DNA of 17,887 nt from CALIKW01 sp038998005. Its GTDB lineage: Archaea > Aenigmatarchaeota > Aenigmatarchaeia > CG10238-14 > SCSR01. The stretch's first letter is position 1. Every line of letters begins with the position of its first letter. This document shows positions 7,482 to 14,528 of this stretch, in pieces. Position numbers and translations under genes: made by a program. The stretch covers positions 1 to 17,887 of the forward strand of contig JAVZIY010000006.1 in NCBI GenBank assembly GCA_038998005.1. The letters run 5' to 3'. The notes below the pieces were generated by a model, which had not been told where the DNA came from, ran no database searches, and worked only from the letters and a program-made list of their open reading frames with translations.

Positions 7482-8359
7482 CCTCCCAATTGCTCTTTCA
7501 AAATTTTTAACCCTTCTTCAACTCCCAAAGGTTCTATTCCTGTAACTCTTTTAACCTTTTCTGTAATCAAATCAACTTTTCTTGGTCTAGGGGCAATTTG
7601 ATTTAGCTCAGGAGTTGTTATAGGTTCGATAAGCTTTGAATCTAAGCCAAAAATTTTTGCAATTTTTAAGGCAAACTCATACCTGCTTAAGCAATCCTTT
7701 CCTACTGTATGGAAAACTCCCTTAGAGTCTTTTTCATATAAAGCAAACAAAATCTCAGCCAAATTATCTGCAAAAGTTGGGTTATTGTGCTGGTCTGTTA
7801 CAATTTTTATCTTTTTCTTATTCTTAAGCTCTTGGATAACCCATAAAACAAAGTTCAATTTACCCATCCCACCCTTTCCATATAAAACAGCAGTTCTTGC
7901 TACAATATGATTAACATCCAAGGCATCTAAAATTCTTTCAGCTATGAGCTTAGTTTTTGCATAGTAGCTTAAAGGTCTTGGTTTATCTTTTTCGCTATAT
8001 TTTAGCTTTCCCCCATCAAAAACATAGTCTGTAGAGATGAAGATCATTTTGCATCCAAGTCTTTTGCAAGCTTCTGCTACATTCCTTGTTCCATCAACAT
8101 TAATGAGCCAAGATTCTTCTGGATGCGTCTCGCAATAATCAACATTATGTAAAGCATGGGTATCTAAAACCAAATCCGGCTTTAGCTTTTCCATTAGGTC
8201 AAAAACTTTTTTTCTTTGAGTAACATCTAAGCCAAAAAAGTTCTCTCCTTCTATTTTATGCTCCCTATAAGTCCCAAAAATTTTATATCTGTTTTTTCCT
8301 ATTTCAAATGCTCTATTCCCTAATAAACCTGAAACCCCTATTATTAAAACTTTATCCAT
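7478..8359 (-). CDS. rmlD: dTDP-4-dehydrorhamnose reductase
   Basis: Last enzyme of dTDP-L-rhamnose synthesis, reducing dTDP-4-dehydro-L-rhamnose with NAD(P)H; RmlD-like enzymes can also serve other 6-deoxysugars. The 293 residues show GVSGLLG (8-14) for the cofactor, ALHNVDYCE (69-77), ISTDYVFDGG (108-117) with the catalytic Thr/Asp, and SYYAKTK (131-137) with Tyr133 and Lys137. ARTAVLYG and TDQHNNPTFADNLAE are the family's substrate-binding segments, and RPRKVDL ends the domain. It starts the minus-strand operon with the HIT gene and is divergent from the rmlC-like gene, so reductase and epimerase are likely to be expressed together. Confidence 0.9.
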   Translation of the reverse strand: MDKVLIIGVSGLLGNRAFEIGKNRYKIFGTYREHKIEGENFFGLDVTQRKKVFDLMEKLKPDLVLDTHALHNVDYCETHPEESWLINVDGTRNVAEACKRLGCKMIFISTDYVFDGGKLKYSEKDKPRPLSYYAKTKLIAERILDALDVNHIVARTAVLYGKGGMGKLNFVLWVIQELKNKKKIKIVTDQHNNPTFADNLAEILFALYEKDSKGVFHTVGKDCLSRYEFALKIAKIFGLDSKLIEPITTPELNQIAPRPRKVDLITEKVKRVTGIEPLGVEEGLKILKEQLGG

Positions 8360-8418
8360 AAAATCAAATTATCTTTTAAAGTTTAAATATTTAAATGTTT
8401 TTATCTTAATATGATAAT
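8360..8418. promoter_or_regulatory. divergent promoter between rmlD and rmlC-like
   Basis: The 59-bp gap has a nearly symmetrical AT core, GTTTAAATATTTAAATG, at about 8381-8397. For the plus gene ATTTAAAT lies about 25 bp before the ATG at 8419. For rmlD the mirrored ATTTAAAT is about 25 bp before its ATG at 8359. Both spacings fit TATA boxes of leaderless archaeal transcripts sharing one region. Confidence 0.5.
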
Positions 8419-8922
8419 ATGTTACCTGGAATAAAAATAATTGAACTTAAGAGAAATATAGATGAAAGAGGCTCTTTTACAGAAATAATAAGAAAGGACT
8501 GGAAAGATTTGCTTGAGGATGATGAAATAGTTCAAGCAAACTTATCAGTAAGCTACACTGGAATAATAAGAGCTTGGCACAAGCATGAAAGAGAGCAAGT
8601 GGATTATTTTCTTGTGATAAAAGGTGCTTTGAAAATTTGTGCGTTTGATGAAGAAACCGAAGAATTGAATGAAATAGTTTCAAGCGAAGAAAAGCTGCAA
8701 ATTGTTAGGATACCAGGAAAATACTGGCATGGAACAAAAACAGTTAGCTCCTATCCTTCTGTCCTAATTTATTTCGTTAACAAGCTTTATGACTACAAAA
8801 ATCCAGACGAAATTAGAAGGCCGTGGAATGATAAAAAAATAGTGCCAAAAATAATTAACGGAAGAACTAATGACCCAAGATGTAACAAGCCATGGGATTG
8901 GCTTGCTTTGCCACATAAGTAA
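8419..8922 (+). CDS. rmlC: RmlC-like sugar 3,5-epimerase (cupin)
   Basis: Cupin-fold protein of 167 aa in the dTDP-4-dehydrorhamnose 3,5-epimerase family. It begins MLPGIKIIELKRNIDERGSF, the usual opening with D-E-R-G-x-F. The active-site region is TGIIRAWHKH (47-56), where RmlC has R-G-L-H and the catalytic His. VIKGALKICAFD follows as the cupin strand, and IPGKYWHG carries the second conserved His. The W in place of G-L and the C-terminal WNDKKIVPKIINGR tail are typical of a divergent subgroup, so the sugar could differ from rhamnose. The rmlA ATG follows 11 bp after its stop, indicating one transcript. Confidence 0.8.
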   Translation: MLPGIKIIELKRNIDERGSFTEIIRKDWKDLLEDDEIVQANLSVSYTGIIRAWHKHEREQVDYFLVIKGALKICAFDEETEELNEIVSSEEKLQIVRIPGKYWHGTKTVSSYPSVLIYFVNKLYDYKNPDEIRRPWNDKKIVPKIINGRTNDPRCNKPWDWLALPHK

Positions 8923-8933
8923 AGTGATGGAAT

Positions 8934-9715
8934 ATGAAGGGAATTATATTAGCTGGTGGTGTTGGAACTAGGTTAAAGCCATTAACTGAAGTTACAAACG
9001 CTTAGAGCAAATAGCTCTGAGCGGTAAATACAAGCATTTGCTGCCAGTATATGATAAACCTATGATAGTCCATCCTCTAGAAACCTTGAAGAGTTTAGGG
9101 ATAAAAGATATCTGCATAGTTACTGGTGGCGAATATATGGCAGATTTCATGCGATTCTTGGGTAGTGGGGCAAATTTTGGTGTAAGATTTACTTACAAAA
9201 TTCAAGACGGTCCTCTTGGAATAGCACATGCTTTACTTCAGGCAGAAGATTTTGCAAAAGATGAGAAAAAAATTGCAACAATATTGGGTGATAACATATT
9301 TGAAAAGATTGAGCTTGGAAATGATTTTAATGAAGATGATGATAATGCAATTATATTTTTAAAAGAAGTTGAACATCCTGAAAGGTTTGGCGTTGCTGTT
9401 TTTGATTCTGACGGAAAAATTATCGAAATAGAGGAAAAACCAAAAGTACCAAAATCAAAGTATGCTGTTACTGGCTTATATATTTATCCAACTGATGTTT
9501 TTGATTTTATTAAAACTTTAAAGCCAAGCCAAAGGGGGGAATTGGAAATAACTGACGTTAACAATTGGTATTTAAAGCAAGGAAGGTTAAAATATGTGGT
9601 AGTAAATGGTTTTTGGACAGACGCAGGAACTTTCCCTACATTATTGAGAGCAAATCTTTTGGTTGGAATAAAAAAGCTTGCTGAGGAAAAAATAGAACCA
9701 AAATTTTTTTCTTGA
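8934..9715 (+). CDS. rmlA: glucose-1-phosphate thymidylyltransferase, interrupted by a 32-nt candidate BHB intron
   Basis: First enzyme of dTDP-sugar synthesis: dTTP plus glucose-1-phosphate to dTDP-glucose. Exon 1 (8934-8997) starts at ATG with GTGAT nearby as ribosome binding site and reads MKGIILAGGVGTRLKPLTEV, the nucleotidyltransferase signature. The frame then hits TAG at 9003-9005. Removing 8998-9029 joins it to exon 2 (9030-9715), giving TNKHLLPVYDKPMI, the exact conserved continuation in RmlA. The spliced product is 249 aa (750 nt with stop), normal for the short RmlA class. Later motifs are LGDNIFE (the metal-binding Asp region), VEHPERFGVAVFD, IEEKPKVPKSKYAVTGLYIY and WTDAGTF. Without splicing only a 23-residue peptide is made. 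Initiation at the TTG 9038 would lose the nucleotide-binding loop and be inactive. The gene is the partner of rmlC and rmlD. Confidence 0.88.
8998..9029 (+). other. candidate bulge-helix-bulge intron (32 nt) in rmlA
   Basis: An insertion of 32 bases relative to the expected reading frame. Intron stem: CGCTTAGAGC (8999-9008) pairs with GCTCTGAGCG (9014-9023), 10 bp with one G-U, loop AAATA. Bulge 1: AAA 8996-8998. Central helix: TTAC 8992-8995 with GTAA 9024-9027, 4 bp. Bulge 2: ATA 9028-9030. This is the 3-4-3 geometry recognised by the archaeal tRNA splicing endonuclease. Cutting between bases 2 and 3 of each bulge removes exactly 8998-9029 and restores codons AAC AAG CAT. The outer exon helix is weak (only G8991-C9031 directly stacked). 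A repeated AC at the ends makes three cut pairs equivalent for the product. Phase 1, length not divisible by three, contains in-frame TAG. Confidence 0.82.
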
Positions 9716-9818
9716 GATGATGCTCTAAAGGTCATTTTTATATCAAAAAAATTATTAAAATTCACTTCAATTCTCTTTTTATTTTCTTAATTAATTCCAT
9801 AAACCTGGGAAAGAATTA

Positions 9819-9926
9819 TTAGGCTGATAGAATTCTCATAAATGCTATTTTTCTTGCATTTGAAAAATAAATCAGAAAAAACAAAAAAATTATTCCAACT
9901 AAAAAACTTAAAAATTTAATTTTCAT
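9819..9926 (-). CDS. possible 35-aa single-span membrane peptide
   Basis: A short minus-strand ORF starts MKIKFLSFLVGIIFLFFLI and ends at TAA 9819-9821. It would be one hydrophobic helix with a basic start and a basic tail (NARKIAFMR). After two consecutive TAA codons the same frame stays open and encodes MELIKKIKRELK, so it might be the remains of a slightly longer small membrane protein. TATA-like stretches lie 15-30 bp upstream. AT-rich DNA produces such phenylalanine-rich ORFs by chance, so support is weak. Otherwise nothing recognisable fills the 270 bp between rmlA and secD. Confidence 0.25.
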   Translation of the reverse strand: MKIKFLSFLVGIIFLFFLIYFSNARKIAFMRILSA

Positions 9927-9985
9927 ATTCTTGAATTTTAAAATTAGGATTTAAATTTTTAAATTGAAATTTCTAATTGATTTAA
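9927..9985 (+). promoter_or_regulatory. probable secD promoter
   Basis: GATTTAAATTTTTAAATTG at about 9948-9966 precedes the secD ATG (9986) by roughly 20-35 bp. It contains two TATA-like boxes, consistent with a leaderless or very short-leader transcript. No Shine-Dalgarno sequence is visible before the ATG. Confidence 0.4.
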
Positions 9986-11326
9986 ATGGAAATTGAAAAA
10001 ATTTTTAAGCTCAGTATTTTTTCTCTCCTTTTTTTAATTTCTTTAGCTCTTATCCTATTAAATAAACTTTCTTTAAGCCTAGATTTGCAAGGAGGAATAA
10101 AAACAATTCTTTACTTTAAGGAAGCAAACATAACTGAAGTTTTTGAGATTATTCAAAAGAGAATTTCATTTCTAGGCCTAGCTGAACATAAGATTTTTTT
10201 AAATGATAGTAAAATAGAGATTTTAAGCTTGAGTAACGAAAGTATAGAAAAAATTTTGGAAAGAGGAGAATTTGAAGCAAAAATTTTAAGAAGAATTCTC
10301 CTTGCGAATTCAAGCGGAACTTTTTCTTTGATAAGTTCTTATCCTGTTAAAGTTGAGGATAAAAGGCTCTTAATAGAAAATGAAAGTTATGGAGAAAATG
10401 AAAAATTTAAAATTGAAAACATAGAATTTAGAGTTTTGAATATAACAAATGAAAGTGTTTTTCTTGAAGGATTTTTCTTTGATAATAAAGATGTGAAAAC
10501 TGTTTATCTTCAGCTAAGCTATGTAAGCTATAATCCTGATTTTAAGCAATATGAATTCAGAGTTCCTGTTGAAATTTCTAGGGAAGCGTCTTTAAGGTTC
10601 GGGGCTTTGACAGCAAATGCAGGAAGAAAATTTGTTCCTGGAGGATTTGTTCTAGATGCTGACTTGCTTTACTATTTAGATGGAAAGCTAATAAGCGAGC
10701 TTCCCCTGCCTGTTCAGATGGCTGGAAGTAGAATTGAAAATATAGCGATACTTGGTTATAGTTCAAAAACGGAGGCAATAGAAAAAATTAATTCGATAAA
10801 ACTGGCTTTACAGACAGGAATGCTTCCTGAATTAGAAATAGAAAGAATAGAAAAGATTGAAGCTAAACTTAAAAATGCAAAGGAAATGATTTTCTTAGGA
10901 ATAGGAGCTTTTTTCCTCTTAAATCTTTCCATATCATTTAAAAAATATGGGAAAAAAGGATTTTGGCTTGCCTGCTTTTTGGTGTGTGAAGGATTAATCA
11001 TACTTGGTCTTGCTTCTTTATCTCAAATTTTCTTAAAACCAGGATGGATTTTTGATTTCTATTCAATTCTAGGCTTTTTTGTATTTTTGGCATTAAGCTC
11101 TTTAAGCTATTTTTTAATTAGCGAAGAAGTTTTGAAAAATAAAAAATTTGAAATAAAGATAAGTTTTAAGAAAATTGAAGCTACAAACTTAATAAAAATT
11201 CTTTCATTAATCTTTTCCTTTTTAATTTTATTCACACCAATGAAAGGATTTGGTCTATCTCTCCTATCAGGAATGATCTTAAGCTTTTTAACAAACTCCA
11301 TATACAAGGAAAAAATTAAAGTTTAA
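9986..11326 (+). CDS. secD: protein-export membrane protein SecD
   Basis: Subunit of the SecDF complex, which uses the ion gradient to help draw proteins through the Sec translocon. The 446-aa protein has the SecD layout: first transmembrane helix about 9-27, then the signature LSLDLQGGI (31-38). A large extracytoplasmic P1-type domain runs to about 290, including FGALTANAGRK, LPLPVQMAGSRIENIAILG and the conserved LALQTGMLPELEI (273-285). Five further helices lie at about 301-317, 325-345, 356-378, 402-417 and 421-439. The membrane part is divergent and helices 5-6 are short. No secF is adjacent, although archaeal secD and secF are often neighbours. The 3' end overlaps the convergent PAP2 gene by 11 bp. 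Confidence 0.85.
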   Translation: MEIEKIFKLSIFSLLFLISLALILLNKLSLSLDLQGGIKTILYFKEANITEVFEIIQKRISFLGLAEHKIFLNDSKIEILSLSNESIEKILERGEFEAKILRRILLANSSGTFSLISSYPVKVEDKRLLIENESYGENEKFKIENIEFRVLNITNESVFLEGFFFDNKDVKTVYLQLSYVSYNPDFKQYEFRVPVEISREASLRFGALTANAGRKFVPGGFVLDADLLYYLDGKLISELPLPVQMAGSRIENIAILGYSSKTEAIEKINSIKLALQTGMLPELEIERIEKIEAKLKNAKEMIFLGIGAFFLLNLSISFKKYGKKGFWLACFLVCEGLIILGLASLSQIFLKPGWIFDFYSILGFFVFLALSSLSYFLISEEVLKNKKFEIKISFKKIEATNLIKILSLIFSFLILFTPMKGFGLSLLSGMILSFLTNSIYKEKIKV

Positions 11327-11852
11327 CCTTGAAAATTTTCTTGAAAATATTTACTGAAATTTTCTCGTTTATAGCTCTAGGAAAAAGGAGCCCAAGCAAG
11401 CCTCCAACTAAAACATCAGAAGGATAGTGAACTCCTATGTAAAGAGAGCCGATTGGAATAAGTATTACTAAATAAAAAATTATTAAAATTTTTAACCATG
11501 TTGGAAAATCTTTTGGAAGAAAGAAAAGGCAGAGAAGAGAAACAAAAGCATGATTTGAGGGAAAGGAAGGATCTGCCTTTGTGAAGAAATAATTTATTTC
11601 TTCATGGACTGCATAAGGTCTTTCTCTTCCTATAATATACTTAAGCGAATTTACAAAAGCCATTCCTATTAAAAGAGAGACTATTAAATGTATAACTTTC
11701 CTTACCTCTTTTTTTCTGTAAAAAAAGAAAATAAGAAAGCCTATGTAGGCGTATATTGAAAAAATTATTAAAGCAAAAGCTAAGTTTAAAGCCGGGAAAA
11801 AGGGTTGATTAAAAAATTTTAAAATTTGAAAGTCGAGCTCTTGAAAATTCAT
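11316..11852 (-). CDS. PAP2-superfamily membrane phosphatase
   Basis: Integral-membrane acid phosphatase of the PAP2 family, which dephosphorylates lipid phosphates such as polyprenyl diphosphate or isoprenoid lipid phosphates. In 178 residues, motif C1 is KYIIGRERP (71-79), C2 is PSNHA (98-102), and C3 is GSLYIGVHYPSD (135-146) with the catalytic His142 and Asp146. The Arg of the usual S-R in C3 is replaced, since this position reads G-S. Hydrophobic helices surround the motifs, about five in all. Its ATG overlaps the polB stop (ATGA), so it is the last gene of the DP1-polB operon. A link to recycling the lipid carrier used by the glycan genes is possible but inferred. Confidence 0.87.
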   Translation of the reverse strand: MNFQELDFQILKFFNQPFFPALNLAFALIIFSIYAYIGFLIFFFYRKKEVRKVIHLIVSLLIGMAFVNSLKYIIGRERPYAVHEEINYFFTKADPSFPSNHAFVSLLCLFFLPKDFPTWLKILIIFYLVILIPIGSLYIGVHYPSDVLVGGLLGLLFPRAINEKISVNIFKKIFKVKL

Positions 11853-14527
11853 ATGTTTAAAAACCTCGATTTGTTTCCGTTTGAAAAGAATAAAATTTCA
11901 TCCCCGCATTCGATGCATCTCCCCATTAATGGAATTCTTCTGTAAATCATGTTGCACTTTTTGCAAATAAAACCCTCAAATTCTTTAAGAGCTTCCTGCT
12001 TAACCTTAGGCCCATTTTTTATTGCTTCGCTTAAAACCAATTGTTTTCCCATACCTATGAGTTCTGACCTTGAAAATCCAATTGCCTCGAAAACCCTTTC
12101 TAAAGGAGGCAACAGTTGACCTTCAATATAATAATGCGAATCTATCTGCAATTTATTCTTTCTCACATAATCAGGATCTTCTGCCCTTTTTGAAAGTATT
12201 TGGGGCCCTTTAACTATAACAAAGCTCACTCTGTCACCTATTCCAGGAGCTTCTCCACTTCTTTTTCTTAATTTCTTAACAAGCTCAACATGCGGCTGAA
12301 TCCCCTTATACTCTTTTAAACTTTTTGAAATACTTTTTGTTATCATCAAATCTTCAATCGGAATTTCATTCTTCTCAAGTTTTTCCAAAATATCCTTTAC
12401 ATAATCATAAGCCTTTCTCGGATTTTGCTCTTTTAATAAAATTTCCAAAACTGTATAAAGGGTCTTGCTAACCAAATCGCACCAATCTCTTCTAACAGTT
12501 TCTATCCCTTTCATAATAATTTTTTCCTCGTAGCTTCCATCCTTTTTTTCAACCGATAAGCCAGCATACCTTTTTTTGGTAAGAATTAGTAAGCTTTTAA
12601 AAATACTTTCTATTTTCATTTTCACCACACCTTCAAGCCTTTTGTTAACCTCTCTCTCAAGCTCATTTCCAATTTCAAATGCTCTTTCTATTTTATTCAC
12701 CCCAGTTTTTACCATTATACTGTCTGTGTCACCATAAACAACTTTATAGCCTAAGCTTTCCACTATCTCCTTTGTTTTTTGAATTAATTGTCTTCCGCAG
12801 CTTGTTATACCAGTTGCTATTTCTAGGGCATAAAGCCTTGCCCTTACATAACCTGTATAACCATAGAATGCGTTTGTCATGATCTTAAGGGCATGCTGTT
12901 TTGCATTTAAAATTCTAAGCTTTTCTTCCTTTGCTTTTTCCATCTCGCTTTTAATCTTATCTCTCTCTTCTATTAGCCTTGAAAGAATCCTTGGGATGAT
13001 TCCACGCCTTACTTTTTCTGACACAAATCTTGCTCCACTTGGAGTTTCTATATATTCTAAATTATTTTCAGAAAAAAGTGTTGTTGGGCAAATATTGAAA
13101 GCGATAAAAATAGATGGATACATTGCCTTGAAATCTAAATAAACTATCGGTACGGTATGAAGCCCAGTTTCTGGTTCAAGAACTAAAGCTCCTTTAAACC
13201 CTTTTGCTATTCTTTCCTCATTTCTTTTTGCAATTTCTTTAGGTGTGGGCTTGCATGGAATTACAAAATCATTTTTGTTGAACTCTCTAAGCAAAAGATT
13301 TTCTATTCTACTAGATTCTCCTGCATCGAGCACATCCTGGAGCAAAAGTCCTGAAACTTTTGAAAGTTCGATAAATTTATCCAACATTTTTCTTTCCAAT
13401 AAAATCCTTAAAGCGAGGATAGCATCCTTTCTAGTGTATGTTATTAAATTATCTATCTGCTCCTCTGAACCATTCCAGTATTTTTTTATCTCACTATGTT
13501 TAATGTCAACTTTATCCTCACCCAAAAAGGCTCTTGAAACATCTCCCAGGCCGTATCTTTTTAATCTTAACAGACCCTTCCCAACAGATTCTTTCACAAG
13601 CTCATAGACATCCACAATTATTCTTCCAGGAATATAATTTCTTTTTTTAGCTCCCAAAGTTTTGGAATTTGCAATCTTGTCCTTACACCTTCCTATATTT
13701 TTTATGAGCTTGTTTTCGCTGAATCTATCCAATAAATAGGGCAAATCAAAGTTGTTAAGATTATATCCTGTTATTATATCTGGGTCGAATGTATCCACTA
13801 TTTTTTGAAGTTCTTCAAGCATTTCCTTTTCATTCTCAAAACAGAAAACATCCTTTTCCTTCTTTCTAACTCTTTTTGAGATTAGGACAATTGTATTTAA
13901 TCCTTTGAAAGCAGGATAGAACGAAAGACCAATCAGTATTATAGGATCTTTTTTTGAATCTGGTAGACCCTCCTTACTTGGAGAAACCTCTATATCTATG
14001 GATAAAATTTTTAGTGGAGCATTCTCCTCCATTTCCTCTGGGAAAATTTCTTCTGCTTCTAAAATCTTATTTGCTTTAACAGAGTTCGTGTTTGCAAAAT
14101 TCCCTTTCGCTCTTGCCCAACCAAAGCCTGAAAGTGAAAAGTCTGCCATGAATCTGTATTTAAAAAGTATATCTGCCTCAAAAATATCTTCGATCAAACT
14201 CTTCTTTTCTTTTAAATCTTCCCTTATCTTGGGGACTTTTGACGGATCTTTTAAAGTAACTTTTAAAAGCTTGGTTTTTTCCTTTTGGTAGCCAAGCGGT
14301 AAAAACCTAAAAACTTCTTTTATGTTTACAATCAAATCTTTATAATTCTTTTCCAAAAATTTAATTAACTCCTCTTCCTTTTTAGGAAGAACATAAAAAT
14401 AAGGGAAAAATTTTTTGAAAAAAACACAAACGCTTTCTCCTTCTTTTGTTTTGCCAAAAAGCCTCAACATAGGGGAAGAATTTAAAAAAATATAATCACA
14501 GTCCAGTAACTGGAAAAGAACCTCCAT
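11849..14527 (-). CDS. polB: family B DNA polymerase
   Basis: Replicative or repair DNA polymerase with proofreading, 892 aa. The 3'-5' exonuclease motifs are intact: Exo I SIDIEVS (D178, E180), Exo II YNLNNFD (255-261), Exo III YTRKD (364-368). Polymerase motif A is DFKAMYPS (465-472), B is KIMTNAFYGYTG (548-559), C is YGDTDS (598-603). It is longer than the roughly 770-residue polymerase of Thermococcales. The C-terminus adds a four-cysteine site, C855-x2-C858 and C871-x2-C874, probably zinc or iron-sulfur binding as in eukaryotic and some archaeal PolBs. The ATG follows the DP1 stop by one base and no inteins are present. No Shine-Dalgarno is seen; coupling to DP1 translation is likely. 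Confidence 0.96.
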   Translation of the reverse strand: MEVLFQLLDCDYIFLNSSPMLRLFGKTKEGESVCVFFKKFFPYFYVLPKKEEELIKFLEKNYKDLIVNIKEVFRFLPLGYQKEKTKLLKVTLKDPSKVPKIREDLKEKKSLIEDIFEADILFKYRFMADFSLSGFGWARAKGNFANTNSVKANKILEAEEIFPEEMEENAPLKILSIDIEVSPSKEGLPDSKKDPIILIGLSFYPAFKGLNTIVLISKRVRKKEKDVFCFENEKEMLEELQKIVDTFDPDIITGYNLNNFDLPYLLDRFSENKLIKNIGRCKDKIANSKTLGAKKRNYIPGRIIVDVYELVKESVGKGLLRLKRYGLGDVSRAFLGEDKVDIKHSEIKKYWNGSEEQIDNLITYTRKDAILALRILLERKMLDKFIELSKVSGLLLQDVLDAGESSRIENLLLREFNKNDFVIPCKPTPKEIAKRNEERIAKGFKGALVLEPETGLHTVPIVYLDFKAMYPSIFIAFNICPTTLFSENNLEYIETPSGARFVSEKVRRGIIPRILSRLIEERDKIKSEMEKAKEEKLRILNAKQHALKIMTNAFYGYTGYVRARLYALEIATGITSCGRQLIQKTKEIVESLGYKVVYGDTDSIMVKTGVNKIERAFEIGNELEREVNKRLEGVVKMKIESIFKSLLILTKKRYAGLSVEKKDGSYEEKIIMKGIETVRRDWCDLVSKTLYTVLEILLKEQNPRKAYDYVKDILEKLEKNEIPIEDLMITKSISKSLKEYKGIQPHVELVKKLRKRSGEAPGIGDRVSFVIVKGPQILSKRAEDPDYVRKNKLQIDSHYYIEGQLLPPLERVFEAIGFSRSELIGMGKQLVLSEAIKNGPKVKQEALKEFEGFICKKCNMIYRRIPLMGRCIECGDEILFFSNGNKSRFLNI

Positions 14528-14528
14528 G

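Noticed and set aside
9038..9715. rmlA starting at the TTG at 9038 as a complete gene
   Set aside because: It would lack the GGVGTRLKPLT nucleotide-binding loop and Lys of TNKH, which are present directly upstream in a codon-phased exon with its own ATG.
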